A stretch of 64,000 nt of DNA, taken from SG8-30 sp963710135 (GTDB lineage: Bacteria > Pseudomonadota > Gammaproteobacteria > Steroidobacterales > Steroidobacteraceae). Numbering within the stretch: the first letter of the stretch is position 1; each line of letters opens with the position of its first letter. The translations under genes were made by a program, and so were the position numbers. This document shows positions 47,915 to 56,269 of the stretch, in pieces. The DNA is taken from the NCBI GenBank assembly GCA_963710135.1, contig CAVPYY010000003.1, forward strand, positions 868,001-932,000. Direction: 5' to 3'. The notes below the pieces were generated by a model. It worked only from the letters and a program-made list of their open reading frames with translations, made no database searches and had not been told where the DNA came from.

Positions 47915-47919
47915 GCTAG
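46972..47919 (+). CDS. IS481-family transposase
   Basis: 315-aa DDE transposase. N-terminal helix-turn-helix (KGRETMLARLQAGQHQADVA, MGVSLTTLKKWLRRYR), then the rve catalytic core with HLDVKKLG (first Asp), MTDNGSPYRS (second Asp) and NGKAERFIQT (Glu). C-terminal YNWHRPHSAL is an IS481/IS3 hallmark. The reading frame runs through the right inverted repeat and takes its TAG stop from the duplicated target (47917-47919). Confidence 0.95.
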   Translation: MHKHARLTPKGRETMLARLQAGQHQADVAQAMGVSLTTLKKWLRRYRAEGLAGLQDRSSRPRRSPKALREPLRQRIIALRRQRRTGRLIVRQLGVSAASVSRVLRRAGLSRWRDLQPTVPVVRYQREQPGELIHLDVKKLGRINGIGHRITGDRRAGHRTRGIGWDFVHVAIDDASRLAVAHVAADEKGDTATALLRRTVAHYRQRGIRVQRVMTDNGSPYRSNAFKAACRQMGIRHLRTRPYTPRTNGKAERFIQTALREWAYASAFRSSAQRTDALHTWLHHYNWHRPHSALQSQPPISALRLRGNNLLKLHS

Positions 47920-47920
47920 T
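47915..47920. repeat. Right target-site duplication GCTAGT
   Basis: Direct repeat of 46875-46880. CTAG here provides the stop for the transposase on the plus strand and for the lipoprotein gene on the minus strand. Confidence 0.9.
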
Positions 47921-48380
47921 CGACCGCTGCGTCGGAGCGGCGCGCAATGAGCCACAGCGAGGGGCGGCCCGGCGGATACAGGCGCAGGGTGTCCTGGTCT
48001 TCGATCTCGATGGCGTAGAGGCGGACCGGATCGCGCCACTGCACCTGGGGCATCACGCCCTGGCAGTTCGGCTTGCCATTGTCGCCGGTCTTGGTGAGCG
48101 TCACCACGTATCCTGGGCTTCGGATTTCGTGCACATAGGTGCCTGAAACGCGCGCGGCCCCGCTGTAGTCGACGAACGTGCCGTCGGCGTTCAGCAGCAG
48201 GCCGGTCTCCAGGCAGTTCGCGGGCAGCGCGTCATAGCCGGCCACCTGCCGTGTCACCCAGTTGCCGTGCAGCACGTCACCCGCGCGATCCACCGACGCG
48301 CAGCCGGCGAGCCACATCAGGCAGAGCGCCGCTGGCCAGGCCGAGCGTCGCGCAATGAGGCTTCCCGTCGCTGGTCGCAT
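47916..48380 (-). CDS. Hypothetical lipoprotein
   Basis: 154 aa from ATG 48380 with AGGTGAAGG before it. Signal with lipobox MWLAGC. The body shows a beta-rich pattern similar to small lipocalin-like or META-like lipoproteins (LLLNADGTFVDYSG, VSGTYVHEIRSPGYVVTLTKTG, DQDTLRLYPPG). Three further Cys could pair (ANCLETG, PNCQGV). Its TAG stop is within the IS target duplication; the C-terminus appears undamaged. Confidence 0.68.
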   Translation of the reverse strand: MRPATGSLIARRSAWPAALCLMWLAGCASVDRAGDVLHGNWVTRQVAGYDALPANCLETGLLLNADGTFVDYSGAARVSGTYVHEIRSPGYVVTLTKTGDNGKPNCQGVMPQVQWRDPVRLYAIEIEDQDTLRLYPPGRPSLWLIARRSDAAVD

Positions 48381-48570
48381 GCCTTCACCTGCCCGTTCCG
48401 GGCTGGCTCCGCTGTTCGTCATGGCCGGTAGTCTCGCCGAGCGGTCGAGCCGCGGCAACCCGTTACGCTGGCGGTGGCCGGCCGCATCATGCTGCGGCGG
48501 CAGCGGGTATGCCCCACAATGGCCGTTTGAACCCGCGTCTGCGGACGCGACTCCCCCAAGGACCCTCGCC

Positions 48571-49239
48571 ATGATCATCGTGCATCACCTGAACAACTCG
48601 CGCTCGCAGCGCATCCTCTGGCTGCTGGAAGAGCTGGGACTCGACTACGAGATCAGGCGCTATCAGCGGGACGCGGAAACCATGCTGGCCCCGCCCGAGT
48701 TGCGCAAGGTCCACCCGCTCGGCAAGTCGCCGGTGATCAGCGATGGGGCGGTCACCGTCGCGGAGTCCGGGGCGATCATCGAATACCTGGTCGAGCGCCA
48801 CGGCCGCGGCAGGCTGATCCCGCCGGCCGGCACACCGGAGCGGTTGCGCTACACCTACTGGCTGCACTATGCGGAAGGCTCGGCCATGCCGCCGCTGCTG
48901 CTGAAGCTGATCTTCGACAAGATCGAGACCAGCCCGATGCCCTTCTTCGTCAAGCCAATCGCGCGCGGGATCTCGCACAAGGTCAAGAGCTCGTTCATCG
49001 ATCCGCAACTGCAGACGCATCTCGACTACATGGACTCGCAGCTGGCCAAGTTACCCTGGTTCGCCGGCACGGAGTTCACGGCGGCGGACATCCAGCTGAG
49101 TTTCCCGCTGGAGGCGGCGGCCAAGGGCCGGTTGCTCGACAAGGGCCGGCCCCGGCTGGTCGATTTTCTCAAGCGCATTCACGCCCGGCCCGCTTACCAG
49201 CGGGCGCTCGAGCGCGGCGGCGAATACGACTACGCCTGA
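48571..49239 (+). CDS. Glutathione S-transferase
   Basis: 222 aa, cytosolic. Thioredoxin-fold N-terminal domain with the Ser/Arg segment NNSRSQRILWLLEELGL, KSPVISDG (cis-Pro) and ESGAIIEYLVERH, which bind glutathione; helical C-terminal domain with AGTEFTAADIQLSFPLEAA. Resembles the GstB/Gtt2 group. The start at 48571 gives the standard N-terminus; an upstream open extension has no support. Confidence 0.92.
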   Translation: MIIVHHLNNSRSQRILWLLEELGLDYEIRRYQRDAETMLAPPELRKVHPLGKSPVISDGAVTVAESGAIIEYLVERHGRGRLIPPAGTPERLRYTYWLHYAEGSAMPPLLLKLIFDKIETSPMPFFVKPIARGISHKVKSSFIDPQLQTHLDYMDSQLAKLPWFAGTEFTAADIQLSFPLEAAAKGRLLDKGRPRLVDFLKRIHARPAYQRALERGGEYDYA

Positions 49240-49424
49240 GCGGCGGGCCTCGAAACGGGCGCCATCGCGTCGACCAGGTCCCGGTCCGGGCGCTCCGGCC
49301 AGCCGGGGCGGGCGGCGAGGTCGGGAATCGTGATCGGACTCACGCGCCGTTCAGGTTGGCGGGCCTAACCTGTCTGCAATTCCGCGCGCTGGCGGGTGCC
49401 AGTTGGGGCGGAAAGGGAGCGGAC

Positions 49425-50048
49425 ATGAACTCGAGGTCTCTTCTGCTGGTTGCGGCCGCGCTGGCGCTCGCCGGTTGCGCCACGCTCAGCAAGGACGAAT
49501 GCCGTAGCATCGACTGGCGCACGGTGGGGTACGAGGACGGTGCCGCCGGTTACAGTGGCCAGCGCGTGGCCGAGCATCGCAAGGCCTGCGCCAAGCACGG
49601 CGTGGCCGTCGACCTGGACGCCTACCAGGCGGGCCGCGCTGAGGGACTGCGTGAATACTGCGAGCCGTACAACGGCTTCAGGGTCGGTTCCCGTGGCGGC
49701 GACTATCAGGGGCAGTGCCCGGCCGACATGGCGGGCGCATTTACCAGCGCCTGGGAAACGGGGCGCGAGCTGTACCTGCTGGAGCGGCGCGTGACCTGGG
49801 CGGACCAGCAGCTGGCCGCGAGGCGAGCCGAGCTCGAGGACATCGAGCATCAGATCGCCAGCCTGACGACCGTGATCGTCGGTGACCGCAGCACCAGCGA
49901 ACAGCGTGCGCAGGCCCTGCTCGACACCAAGCAGCTGGCCGAGCGTCACGGCCGCATCCAGGCGGAGATTCCCGAGCTGGAGCGCGACCGCATCGTCTAC
50001 CGGCAAGAGCTCGAGGACTTCCGCGCCACGGTGGCCTATATCGGATGA
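49425..50048 (+). CDS. DUF2799 lipoprotein
   Basis: 207 aa: signal with lipobox LALAGC, then the DUF2799 domain (DWRTVGYEDGAAG, RKACAKHGVAVDLDAYQAGRAEGL reduced repeats, YCEPYNGFRVGSRGGDYQGQCP) followed by a C-terminal coiled coil (about 125-200). GGGAGCGGAC before ATG 49425. Function unknown; likely envelope protein. Confidence 0.85.
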   Translation: MNSRSLLLVAAALALAGCATLSKDECRSIDWRTVGYEDGAAGYSGQRVAEHRKACAKHGVAVDLDAYQAGRAEGLREYCEPYNGFRVGSRGGDYQGQCPADMAGAFTSAWETGRELYLLERRVTWADQQLAARRAELEDIEHQIASLTTVIVGDRSTSEQRAQALLDTKQLAERHGRIQAEIPELERDRIVYRQELEDFRATVAYIG

Positions 50049-50126
50049 GCCGTGCCGCGCGCCGCGCGGGCTGACAGCCGCGCTACACTGGCGCACCGGC
50101 AGTGCCTGCCGCGCGGGAAGCCGCCA

Positions 50127-50585
50127 ATGCCGATCTGGGTCGATGCCGATGCCTGCCCCCGACCCGTCAAGGACATCCTGTTTCGCGCCGCCGAAAGGAC
50201 CGGCGTCGCGCTGACGCTGGTGGCCAACCACGCCATGGCGCTGCCCAGACGCCCGAACGTGCGCATGCTGCAGGTATCCGGCGGCTTCGACGTGGCGGAC
50301 CAGGAGATCATGCAGCGCGTCGCGCCGGGTGATCTCGTGATCACCGCTGACATCCCGCTCGCAGCGGACGTCATCGCGCGTGGTGCCGCCGCGCTCAATC
50401 CGCGCGGCGAGATGTACTCGGCCGACACCATTCGCTCACTGCTGACCATGCGTGACTTCATGGACACCATGCGCTCCAGTGGTGTCGTGACCGGTGGTCC
50501 TCCCGCCTTCAGCCAGGCCGATCGTCAGGCTTTCGCCGGGCAACTCGATCGCTGGCTGGCGCAGCACGCCGGGGAATCTTCCTGA
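50127..50585 (+). CDS. yaiI: YaiI/YqxD family protein (DUF188)
   Basis: 152 aa, cytosolic. Start at ATG 50127 gives the conserved MPIWVDADACPRPVKDILFR; further PIN-like acidic residues are in GDLVITADIPLAADVI and the C-terminal GGPPAFSQADRQAFAGQLDRWL. PIN-related fold predicted, possible nuclease; role unproven. Confidence 0.93.
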   Translation: MPIWVDADACPRPVKDILFRAAERTGVALTLVANHAMALPRRPNVRMLQVSGGFDVADQEIMQRVAPGDLVITADIPLAADVIARGAAALNPRGEMYSADTIRSLLTMRDFMDTMRSSGVVTGGPPAFSQADRQAFAGQLDRWLAQHAGESS

Positions 50586-50769
50586 CGCCGGGTGGCTTTG
50601 CGGACCGGGCCTGTCCAGTACGTACGCCGCGCCCAAGTCAGGGAAAACCCTGCTCATTCCAGCGCCTTGACCGTGACAGGATGGCAGCCGTCGCAGCAGA
50701 GCGGTTGGCAAGCAGCCGCCCGGTGGCTGCGACAATATTAGTAATCTATGATATATGTCCGGAGGCCCG

Positions 50770-52161
50770 ATGGACTGGGATGCACTGCTGCTGTCGCGAC
50801 TGCAATTCGCCTTTACCGTCGCGTTCCACATCATCTTCCCGAGCTTCACCATCGGGCTGGCCAGCTATCTGGCGGTCCTGGAAGGCCTCTGGCTCAAGAC
50901 CGGCAACGTCGCATTCAGGAATCTGTACCTGTTCTGGGTGAAGATCTTCGCGCTGGCCTTTGGCATGGGCGTCGTGTCCGGCGTGGTGATGAGCTACCAG
51001 TTCGGCACCAACTGGTCGGTCTTTTCCGACATGACCGGCAGCGTGCTCGGGCCACTGCTCGGCTTCGAGGTGCTGACCGCGTTCTTCCTCGAAGCGTCGT
51101 TCCTCGGGATCATGTTGTTCGGCTGGAACAGGGTCGGGCCGAGGCTGCATTTCGTCGCGACCCTGGCGGTCGCATTCGGCACCCTGCTGTCCGCCTTCTG
51201 GATCCTGTCGGCCAACAGCTGGATGCAGACGCCGGCCGGCTATGAGCTGCGCGACGGCTTGTTCTACGCGGTGGACTGGATCGAGGTCATTTTCAATCCC
51301 TCGTTCCCGTCGCGCTTCATGCACATGGTCGCGGCGGCCTACCTGACGACGGGCTTCGTGGTACTGGGTGCCGCGGGCTGGCTGTGGCTCAGGCGCCGCG
51401 ACGACGCCGAGACACGGATCATGCGCCGCATGGCGATCGGCATGATCGTGCTGCTCGCGCCGCTGCAGTTGCTGATCGGCCATGAGAGCGGCGCCGTGGC
51501 GGAGGAGTATCAGCCTGCCAAGGTCGCGGCCATGGAAGGGTGGTGGACGACGCAGAGCCGCCAGCCGAGCATCCTGTTCGCCTTGCCCGACCAGGAGGCC
51601 GAGCGCAATCGCTTCGAGCTCGCGATCCCCGCGGTGGGCAGCCTGGTGGTTGCCGGGGACATGGATGCGGAATTGCGCGGTCTGGACGCCTTTGCGCCGG
51701 AAGACCGCCCGCCGGTCATGTGGGTGTTCTGGAGCTTTCGCATCATGGTGGGGCTCGGCCTCGCGATGATCGGCATGGGCCTGTGGGGCGCCTGGCTGTG
51801 GTGGCGCGGCGGGCTGGAGCGCGGCGCGCTCTTTCACCGCGCGGCGGTGGCGATGGGACCATCCGGATTCCTGGCCGTGCTTGGCGGGTGGATCGCGGCG
51901 GAAGTCGGCCGCCAGCCCTACGTCGTCTACGGTGCGCTGCGCACCGCCGACGCGGTCTCGCCGGTCGCCGGCGGTCAGGTCGCCGCCTCGCTGCTGGTGT
52001 TCTTCGTCGTCTACGCCATCGTGTTCACCGCCGGTGCGCTGTACATCCTGCGGCTGATCGTGAAGGGTCCGGGCAGCGGCGAGCGGCCCCCGGAGGCCGG
52101 CCACCACGCGCCCGGCAGCGTCCTGGCGGGCGTGCCGGCGGACCCCGAGCCGGCGAGGTAA
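50770..52161 (+). CDS. cydA: Cytochrome bd ubiquinol oxidase subunit I (cyanide-insensitive type)
   Basis: 463 aa. GGAGG at 50761-50765 selects the ATG at 50770 rather than 50755. Quinol-oxidising, haem b/d-carrying subunit in the inner membrane. Haem ligands are in FHIIFPSFTIGL (His) and RFMHMVAAAYL (His); GWIAAEVGRQPYVVYGALRT is the conserved GRQPW-like segment. Short Q-loop, as in CIO oxidases. An AT-rich island at 50733-50757 precedes the gene and may hold promoter and regulator sites. Confidence 0.95.
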   Translation: MDWDALLLSRLQFAFTVAFHIIFPSFTIGLASYLAVLEGLWLKTGNVAFRNLYLFWVKIFALAFGMGVVSGVVMSYQFGTNWSVFSDMTGSVLGPLLGFEVLTAFFLEASFLGIMLFGWNRVGPRLHFVATLAVAFGTLLSAFWILSANSWMQTPAGYELRDGLFYAVDWIEVIFNPSFPSRFMHMVAAAYLTTGFVVLGAAGWLWLRRRDDAETRIMRRMAIGMIVLLAPLQLLIGHESGAVAEEYQPAKVAAMEGWWTTQSRQPSILFALPDQEAERNRFELAIPAVGSLVVAGDMDAELRGLDAFAPEDRPPVMWVFWSFRIMVGLGLAMIGMGLWGAWLWWRGGLERGALFHRAAVAMGPSGFLAVLGGWIAAEVGRQPYVVYGALRTADAVSPVAGGQVAASLLVFFVVYAIVFTAGALYILRLIVKGPGSGERPPEAGHHAPGSVLAGVPADPEPAR

Positions 52162-52166
52162 TCAGC

Positions 52167-53192
52167 ATGAATCTCGATCTTCCCCTGATCTGGGCGGCGT
52201 TGATCGCGACCGCGGTCCTGCTGTACGTCGTGCTCGACGGCTTCGACCTCGGCATCGGCATCCTCTTTCCGTTCGCGAGCGACGCTGAGCGCGACGTGAT
52301 GGTCGCCTCGATCGCGCCGGTGTGGGACGGCAATGAGACCTGGCTCGTGCTCGGCGGCGGCGGGCTGTTCGCCGCCTTCCCGCTGGCCTACGCCACGCTG
52401 ATGCCGGCGATGTACCTGCCGATCGGCTTCATGCTCACGGCGTTGATCTTCCGCGGCGTCGCGTTCGAGTTCCGCGCCAAGGCGGGAGTGCGCGGCAAGC
52501 GCTTCTGGACCCGTGCGTTCACCGGCGGCTCGCTGGTCGCCGCACTGTCGCAGGGGCTGGTACTCGGCGGCTTCCTCAAGGGCGTCACCGTCGAGGGGCG
52601 CAACTTCGCCGGGGGCCACTGGGACTGGCTGTCACCGTTCAGCCTGATGGTCGCGGTCTCGCTGGCCGCCGGCTACGCGCTGCTGGGCGCCTGCTGGCTG
52701 ATCTTCAAGGCCGAGGGAGAACTGCAGGCCAAGGCGCGCCGCTGGGCGCGGCGGCTGGCGATCGGCGTCGGCGTCGCCATGTTCGCGGTGAGCCTCGCGA
52801 TGCTCTCGGTCGATCCCACGGTCGCCAGTCGCTGGGGCCTGTCGATGACGGCCATCGACTGGCCGGTCTTCGCCGTGGCCGCGCCGCTGCCCGTCATGGC
52901 CGGGATCGCTACGGTGCTGTGCTGGTGGTATGCCCGGCAAACCCGCGCGGAGCTCGCGCCGTTCCTCGCCGGCATCGTGATCTTCGTGGCCGGCTTCCTC
53001 GGCCTGCTGCTCAGCACCTATCCGAACATCGTCCCCTACGACATCACCATCCGCGAGGCCGCCGCGGCCGACAACGCGCTCGGGCTCATGCTCGTCGGCG
53101 TGGCGGTGATGTTGCCGGTAATCCTCGGCTACACGGCCTACGTCTATTGGGTGTTCCGCGGGAAGGCGACCGCCGATGCCGCCTACCACTGA
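52167..53192 (+). CDS. cydB: Cytochrome bd ubiquinol oxidase subunit II
   Basis: 341 aa, about nine membrane helices. Family motifs YVVLDGFDLGIG, PVWDGNETWLVLGGGGLFAAFPLAYA and the C-terminal YPNIVPYDITIREAAA are clear. The ATG is 5 bp after the cydA stop, so they are translated from one message. Its last 17 nt are also the start of the DUF2474 subunit gene. Confidence 0.96.
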   Translation: MNLDLPLIWAALIATAVLLYVVLDGFDLGIGILFPFASDAERDVMVASIAPVWDGNETWLVLGGGGLFAAFPLAYATLMPAMYLPIGFMLTALIFRGVAFEFRAKAGVRGKRFWTRAFTGGSLVAALSQGLVLGGFLKGVTVEGRNFAGGHWDWLSPFSLMVAVSLAAGYALLGACWLIFKAEGELQAKARRWARRLAIGVGVAMFAVSLAMLSVDPTVASRWGLSMTAIDWPVFAVAAPLPVMAGIATVLCWWYARQTRAELAPFLAGIVIFVAGFLGLLLSTYPNIVPYDITIREAAAADNALGLMLVGVAVMLPVILGYTAYVYWVFRGKATADAAYH

Positions 53193-53328
53193 GCAGGATC
53201 CGCGCGACGGCGGGGGCGGGCGCAGCACGCTGGCCAGTCGCCTGGCCTGGTTCGCCGCGCTGTGGCTCGCGGGTCTGGGGACGACGGCGCTGCTCGCCTA
53301 CGGTCTGCGCGCGCTGCTGTTCATGTAA
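53176..53328 (+). CDS. DUF2474 small subunit of bd oxidase
   Basis: 50-aa single-helix membrane protein (ATG 53176 to TAA 53326-53328), in a different frame and overlapping cydB by 17 nt. Sequence around the helix, RLAWFAALWLAGLGTTALL, follows the DUF2474 pattern R-L-x-W-F-x-x-L-W. By analogy with CydX it should stabilise the CydAB complex. It is easily missed because of its length. Confidence 0.88.
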   Translation: MPPTTEQDPRDGGGGRSTLASRLAWFAALWLAGLGTTALLAYGLRALLFM

Positions 53329-53343
53329 CCTCGCGGGAGGCTC

Positions 53344-54072
53344 TCAGGGAGGCACCTCGGAGCCGTCCCAGGCGAAGCACTTGCCGCTGTCGGCGACCTG
53401 CAGCCGGTCGACCACACTCAACAGATGGGCCGCCGATCGTTCCGGCGCGAACAGCTTTTCGGGACTGACATTGCCGCGAAACGGCGCCGACAGCCGGGTC
53501 TCGACCGTGCCCGGGTGCAGTCCAACGATGATCGCCTCCCGCCAGCGCCGCGCCAGCTCCACCGCAGCGGTGCGCACCACCTGGTTGAGTGCCGCCTTGG
53601 AAGCGCGGTAGGCGTACCAGCCGCCGAGCCGGTTGTCCGAGATCGAGCCGACGCGAGCCGACAGCAGGCCGATCACGCTGCGGCCCTGTCGCGGCAGCAG
53701 CGGTGCGAAATGCTTGATCACCATCGCCGGCCCGATGGTATTGATCGCGAGCACTCTCGCGAACTGGGCCGGATCCAGGTCGCCCAGCTTCTTCTCCGGC
53801 TGCAGGCCGTCGGCGTGCAGGATTCCGGCCGCGCAGAGGACCAGGCGCGGCGCGTGCGGCGCGCAGGCCTGGGCGGCAGCGGCAATGCTGCGCTCGTCGA
53901 GTAGATCGATCGAGGCACTTTGCGCCTTGGGCGATGCGAACACGGCAGGCGAGCGTGACAGCGCCAGCACCGAGGCCACGTCGCTGCGGGCGGCCAGCGC
54001 CTCCACCAGTGCGCCACCGATCCCGCCCGATGCACCGACTACCACGGCATGTATCGCGGGATCCTGGGTCAT
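53344..54072 (-). CDS. SDR-family oxidoreductase
   Basis: 242 aa from ATG 54072, which overlaps the photolyase stop (ATGA). Glycine motif VVGASGGIGGALV (Thr of TGxxxGxG replaced by Val), NTIGPAMVIKHFAPLL, active-site Ser in LLSARVGSIS and Tyr/Lys in YRASKAALN. Bacterial SDRs of this type often follow photolyase genes. Substrate unknown. Confidence 0.87.
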   Translation of the reverse strand: MTQDPAIHAVVVGASGGIGGALVEALAARSDVASVLALSRSPAVFASPKAQSASIDLLDERSIAAAAQACAPHAPRLVLCAAGILHADGLQPEKKLGDLDPAQFARVLAINTIGPAMVIKHFAPLLPRQGRSVIGLLSARVGSISDNRLGGWYAYRASKAALNQVVRTAAVELARRWREAIIVGLHPGTVETRLSAPFRGNVSPEKLFAPERSAAHLLSVVDRLQVADSGKCFAWDGSEVPP

Positions 54073-55397
54073 GCGGCGCCCTCCTGTTGAGCGAATTGCC
54101 TGACGAGCGCCGGGATCTGCTCCCTGAAGCGAAAGTAGCCGGCCGTAGCCTTTGGCCAGGCCGCGGCATCCCACCGCCGCCGCAGACGGACCAGCGCAAG
54201 GCCGCGCTCTGCAGCGCGCACCTGCAGGCGCGCCAGCGCCCAGGCGGTGGGCCCGATGGGCGCCTCGGCGGTCACGATCGTGCGCGTGCCGGCCTGCGCC
54301 GCCAATGCAAGCACGTCTTCCTCGTCGAGCACGCCGCCGGACTCCACCCCGAACTGAGCGCTGGCGCGCTGCAGCGCATCACGCAGCGCGCCCGCCGTGA
54401 ATTGCGCGGCGGGCGAGCCGGCGGCGCTGATTGCCGCCGGGCGCAGGCTTGCCAGCGCGACGACGTCTCCCGGCGACGGCCAGCTCTCCGGGTGCAGGTC
54501 GTCGTCGGTCAAGAGCAGCAGCGACCGGCCGCCGGGGTGCGCGTCCGGCGCGGACAGCGCTGCGGGCCGCGGCGCACGCTGTGGCTCGGTCAGCGGCATG
54601 GCCCGCTCGGCCAGCTGGCCGTCGGGATCAAAGCGGCCGCCGCTGTACTCGCGAATGTTGGCGGCGCGGGCGAGGTAATGCTTGCCGGGCGTGTGCAGCC
54701 CGGCGACCCAGCGCCAGGACAGCGTGTTGGAGGCCGGATCCGCGTCCAGCAGGTGCTTGTAGAAGAAGTCCGCCCCAAGCTGCCACGGCAACTTGAGGGT
54801 GAAGATCCAGATGGAGGCGAACCACATCCTGGCGTGATTGTGCAGCCAGCCACTCGTGACCAGTTCATGTGCCCAGGCATCGAAGCATTCGATGCCGGTG
54901 TTGCCCTGTTGCGCCTGCTCGACTCGTGCCGCCAGCGCCGCGTCCTGCCCGAGTCCGGCACGCAGCGCCCGGCGCTCCTGGTCGAAACGTTCGAGCACCG
55001 CCGGCCGCAGCTCCAGCCAGCCCTTCCAGTAGGTTCGCCAGCAGACTTCCTGGATGAACTTGTCGGCGGCGGCGCCGTGCAACGCGTGCGCCGCCGCGAC
55101 CACTTCCTGCTCGGTGATCAGCCGGCGGCGGATCCAAGGTGACAACCCCGACACGTTAGCGCGGTTGCCCGGACCATGATCGAAGTTGCGTCGCGCGGCG
55201 TAGTCGCGCCCGGCACCGGGCAGGAAGGCGCGCAGACGCTCCAGGCCCGCAGCGCGGGTCGGGTGCCAGCAGGCGTCGTGCAGGGATGGCGCAGCGCTCA
55301 CTATCGCCGTTTCGCGCCGTCGGCTCGAGCAGATGCATGGCGGGGGCCGGCGAGCCGGGGCGGCTTTCGGCCGGGCGGCGCGGCGTGTGCGGTCCAT
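54069..55397 (-). CDS. Cryptochrome/photolyase-family protein with swapped domain order
   Basis: 442 aa from ATG 55397 (GTG 55301 is an alternative). The FAD-binding photolyase domain comes first (about 65-290): GLSPWIRRRLITEQEV, FIQEVCWRTYWKGW, GNTGIECFDAWAHEL, TSGWLHNHARMWFASIW and WRWVAGLHTPGKHY, with NHARM at the FAD pocket. The following 150 residues (SLLLLTDDDLHPESW ... YFRFREQIPALVRQFA) look like an alpha/beta domain that in ordinary photolyases is N-terminal. Light-driven DNA repair is expected but the altered order makes the substrate uncertain. Confidence 0.82.
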   Translation of the reverse strand: MDRTRRAARPKAAPARRPPPCICSSRRRETAIVSAAPSLHDACWHPTRAAGLERLRAFLPGAGRDYAARRNFDHGPGNRANVSGLSPWIRRRLITEQEVVAAAHALHGAAADKFIQEVCWRTYWKGWLELRPAVLERFDQERRALRAGLGQDAALAARVEQAQQGNTGIECFDAWAHELVTSGWLHNHARMWFASIWIFTLKLPWQLGADFFYKHLLDADPASNTLSWRWVAGLHTPGKHYLARAANIREYSGGRFDPDGQLAERAMPLTEPQRAPRPAALSAPDAHPGGRSLLLLTDDDLHPESWPSPGDVVALASLRPAAISAAGSPAAQFTAGALRDALQRASAQFGVESGGVLDEEDVLALAAQAGTRTIVTAEAPIGPTAWALARLQVRAAERGLALVRLRRRWDAAAWPKATAGYFRFREQIPALVRQFAQQEGAA

Positions 55398-55405
55398 CGC
55401 CGCCC

Positions 55406-56068
55406 TCAGACCGGCTTGAGGATGCTGAGCGCAACGATCGCGGCGATGCCCACCCACAGGAGCCCGAGGATCGCGGTCGCCTGCACGTAGATGTGGCGGA
55501 TGGCGCGCTCCTTGGTTGGCGTCGTCCCGTAGCGCGCGATGTCCGCCCAGACCTCGAAGAACCTCACCAGCGCCAGCCGGATGCCCAGGCCACAGGCGAC
55601 CACCGCGGCGAAGGCGAGCAGCTTCCAGCTGAGCCAGCGCGGCAGTGGCAGGTGGCCGGTGGTCGCGGCGAGGGCGACAGCGGCCAGCGCAGCGATCAAT
55701 CCATAGCGCAGCCCGCGATCGAGACTCGCCAGCGAGGCGCCGGTGCCCGTCTTGCGCGCGCGGTGCGAAATCTCCACCAGCGCGAGCCAGCACAAGGCGC
55801 CAGCGCAGGAGGCGTACAGGAGCGTGCTGCCCCCCGGCAGATAGCCGAGCAACCCCGCCAGCGCGAGGCCAAGTCCGGCCTGCAGCACCAGCGCATAGCG
55901 GACGTGCTGATCGACATCCATGACGTGGTCCATCAGCCTGTTGCGCTCGTCGAAAGGCATCGCAGGACTCCAGGACACGTACCGATAGGTACTGTTGATC
56001 ACGAGCTCCGCGCCGAGCCAGTAGCCGAGCACGACGACGTGAATGATTAACAGGAGCTGAACGAGCAC
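55406..56068 (-). CDS. Multi-pass membrane protein (DUF2269-like), paralogue of 30825-31493
   Basis: 220 aa, six hydrophobic segments. Opens LLLIIHVVVLGYWLGAELV, then MPFDERNRLMDHVMDVDQHVR, parallel to the paralogue's WAHIIALVYWLGGEW and LSLDERRRHMETAYRIDI. Conserved His in helix 1 and near DVDQH could coordinate haem. 8 bp before the photolyase start, so co-transcribed with the repair gene and the SDR. Confidence 0.75.
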   Translation of the reverse strand: MLVQLLLIIHVVVLGYWLGAELVINSTYRYVSWSPAMPFDERNRLMDHVMDVDQHVRYALVLQAGLGLALAGLLGYLPGGSTLLYASCAGALCWLALVEISHRARKTGTGASLASLDRGLRYGLIAALAAVALAATTGHLPLPRWLSWKLLAFAAVVACGLGIRLALVRFFEVWADIARYGTTPTKERAIRHIYVQATAILGLLWVGIAAIVALSILKPV

Positions 56069-56269
56069 TGCCTGGACCCGCGCGCTGACGGCCGATGCGG
56101 GAGTCTACGTCACCGAATGGGCCGTCTTGCTTCCGCGGCCGGAAATGTCGGTCGATTGCGACGGCTTTCCTTGAACCAAGTGCGCCCGCCGTTATCCAAT
56201 AGGCAGTGTTATCGGCGCGCGGCCCCGGCGTTGCGTTTGCCGTCATTTGTCAGGTCGAGGAGACCCATC

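Noticed and set aside
49230..49343. Minus-strand 37-residue open frame (opening VSPITIPDLAARPG) overlapping the 3' end of the GST gene
   Set aside because: Peptide-like composition, but GTG start, no clear ribosome site and no family; could be a remnant of a larger gene, not enough to call.
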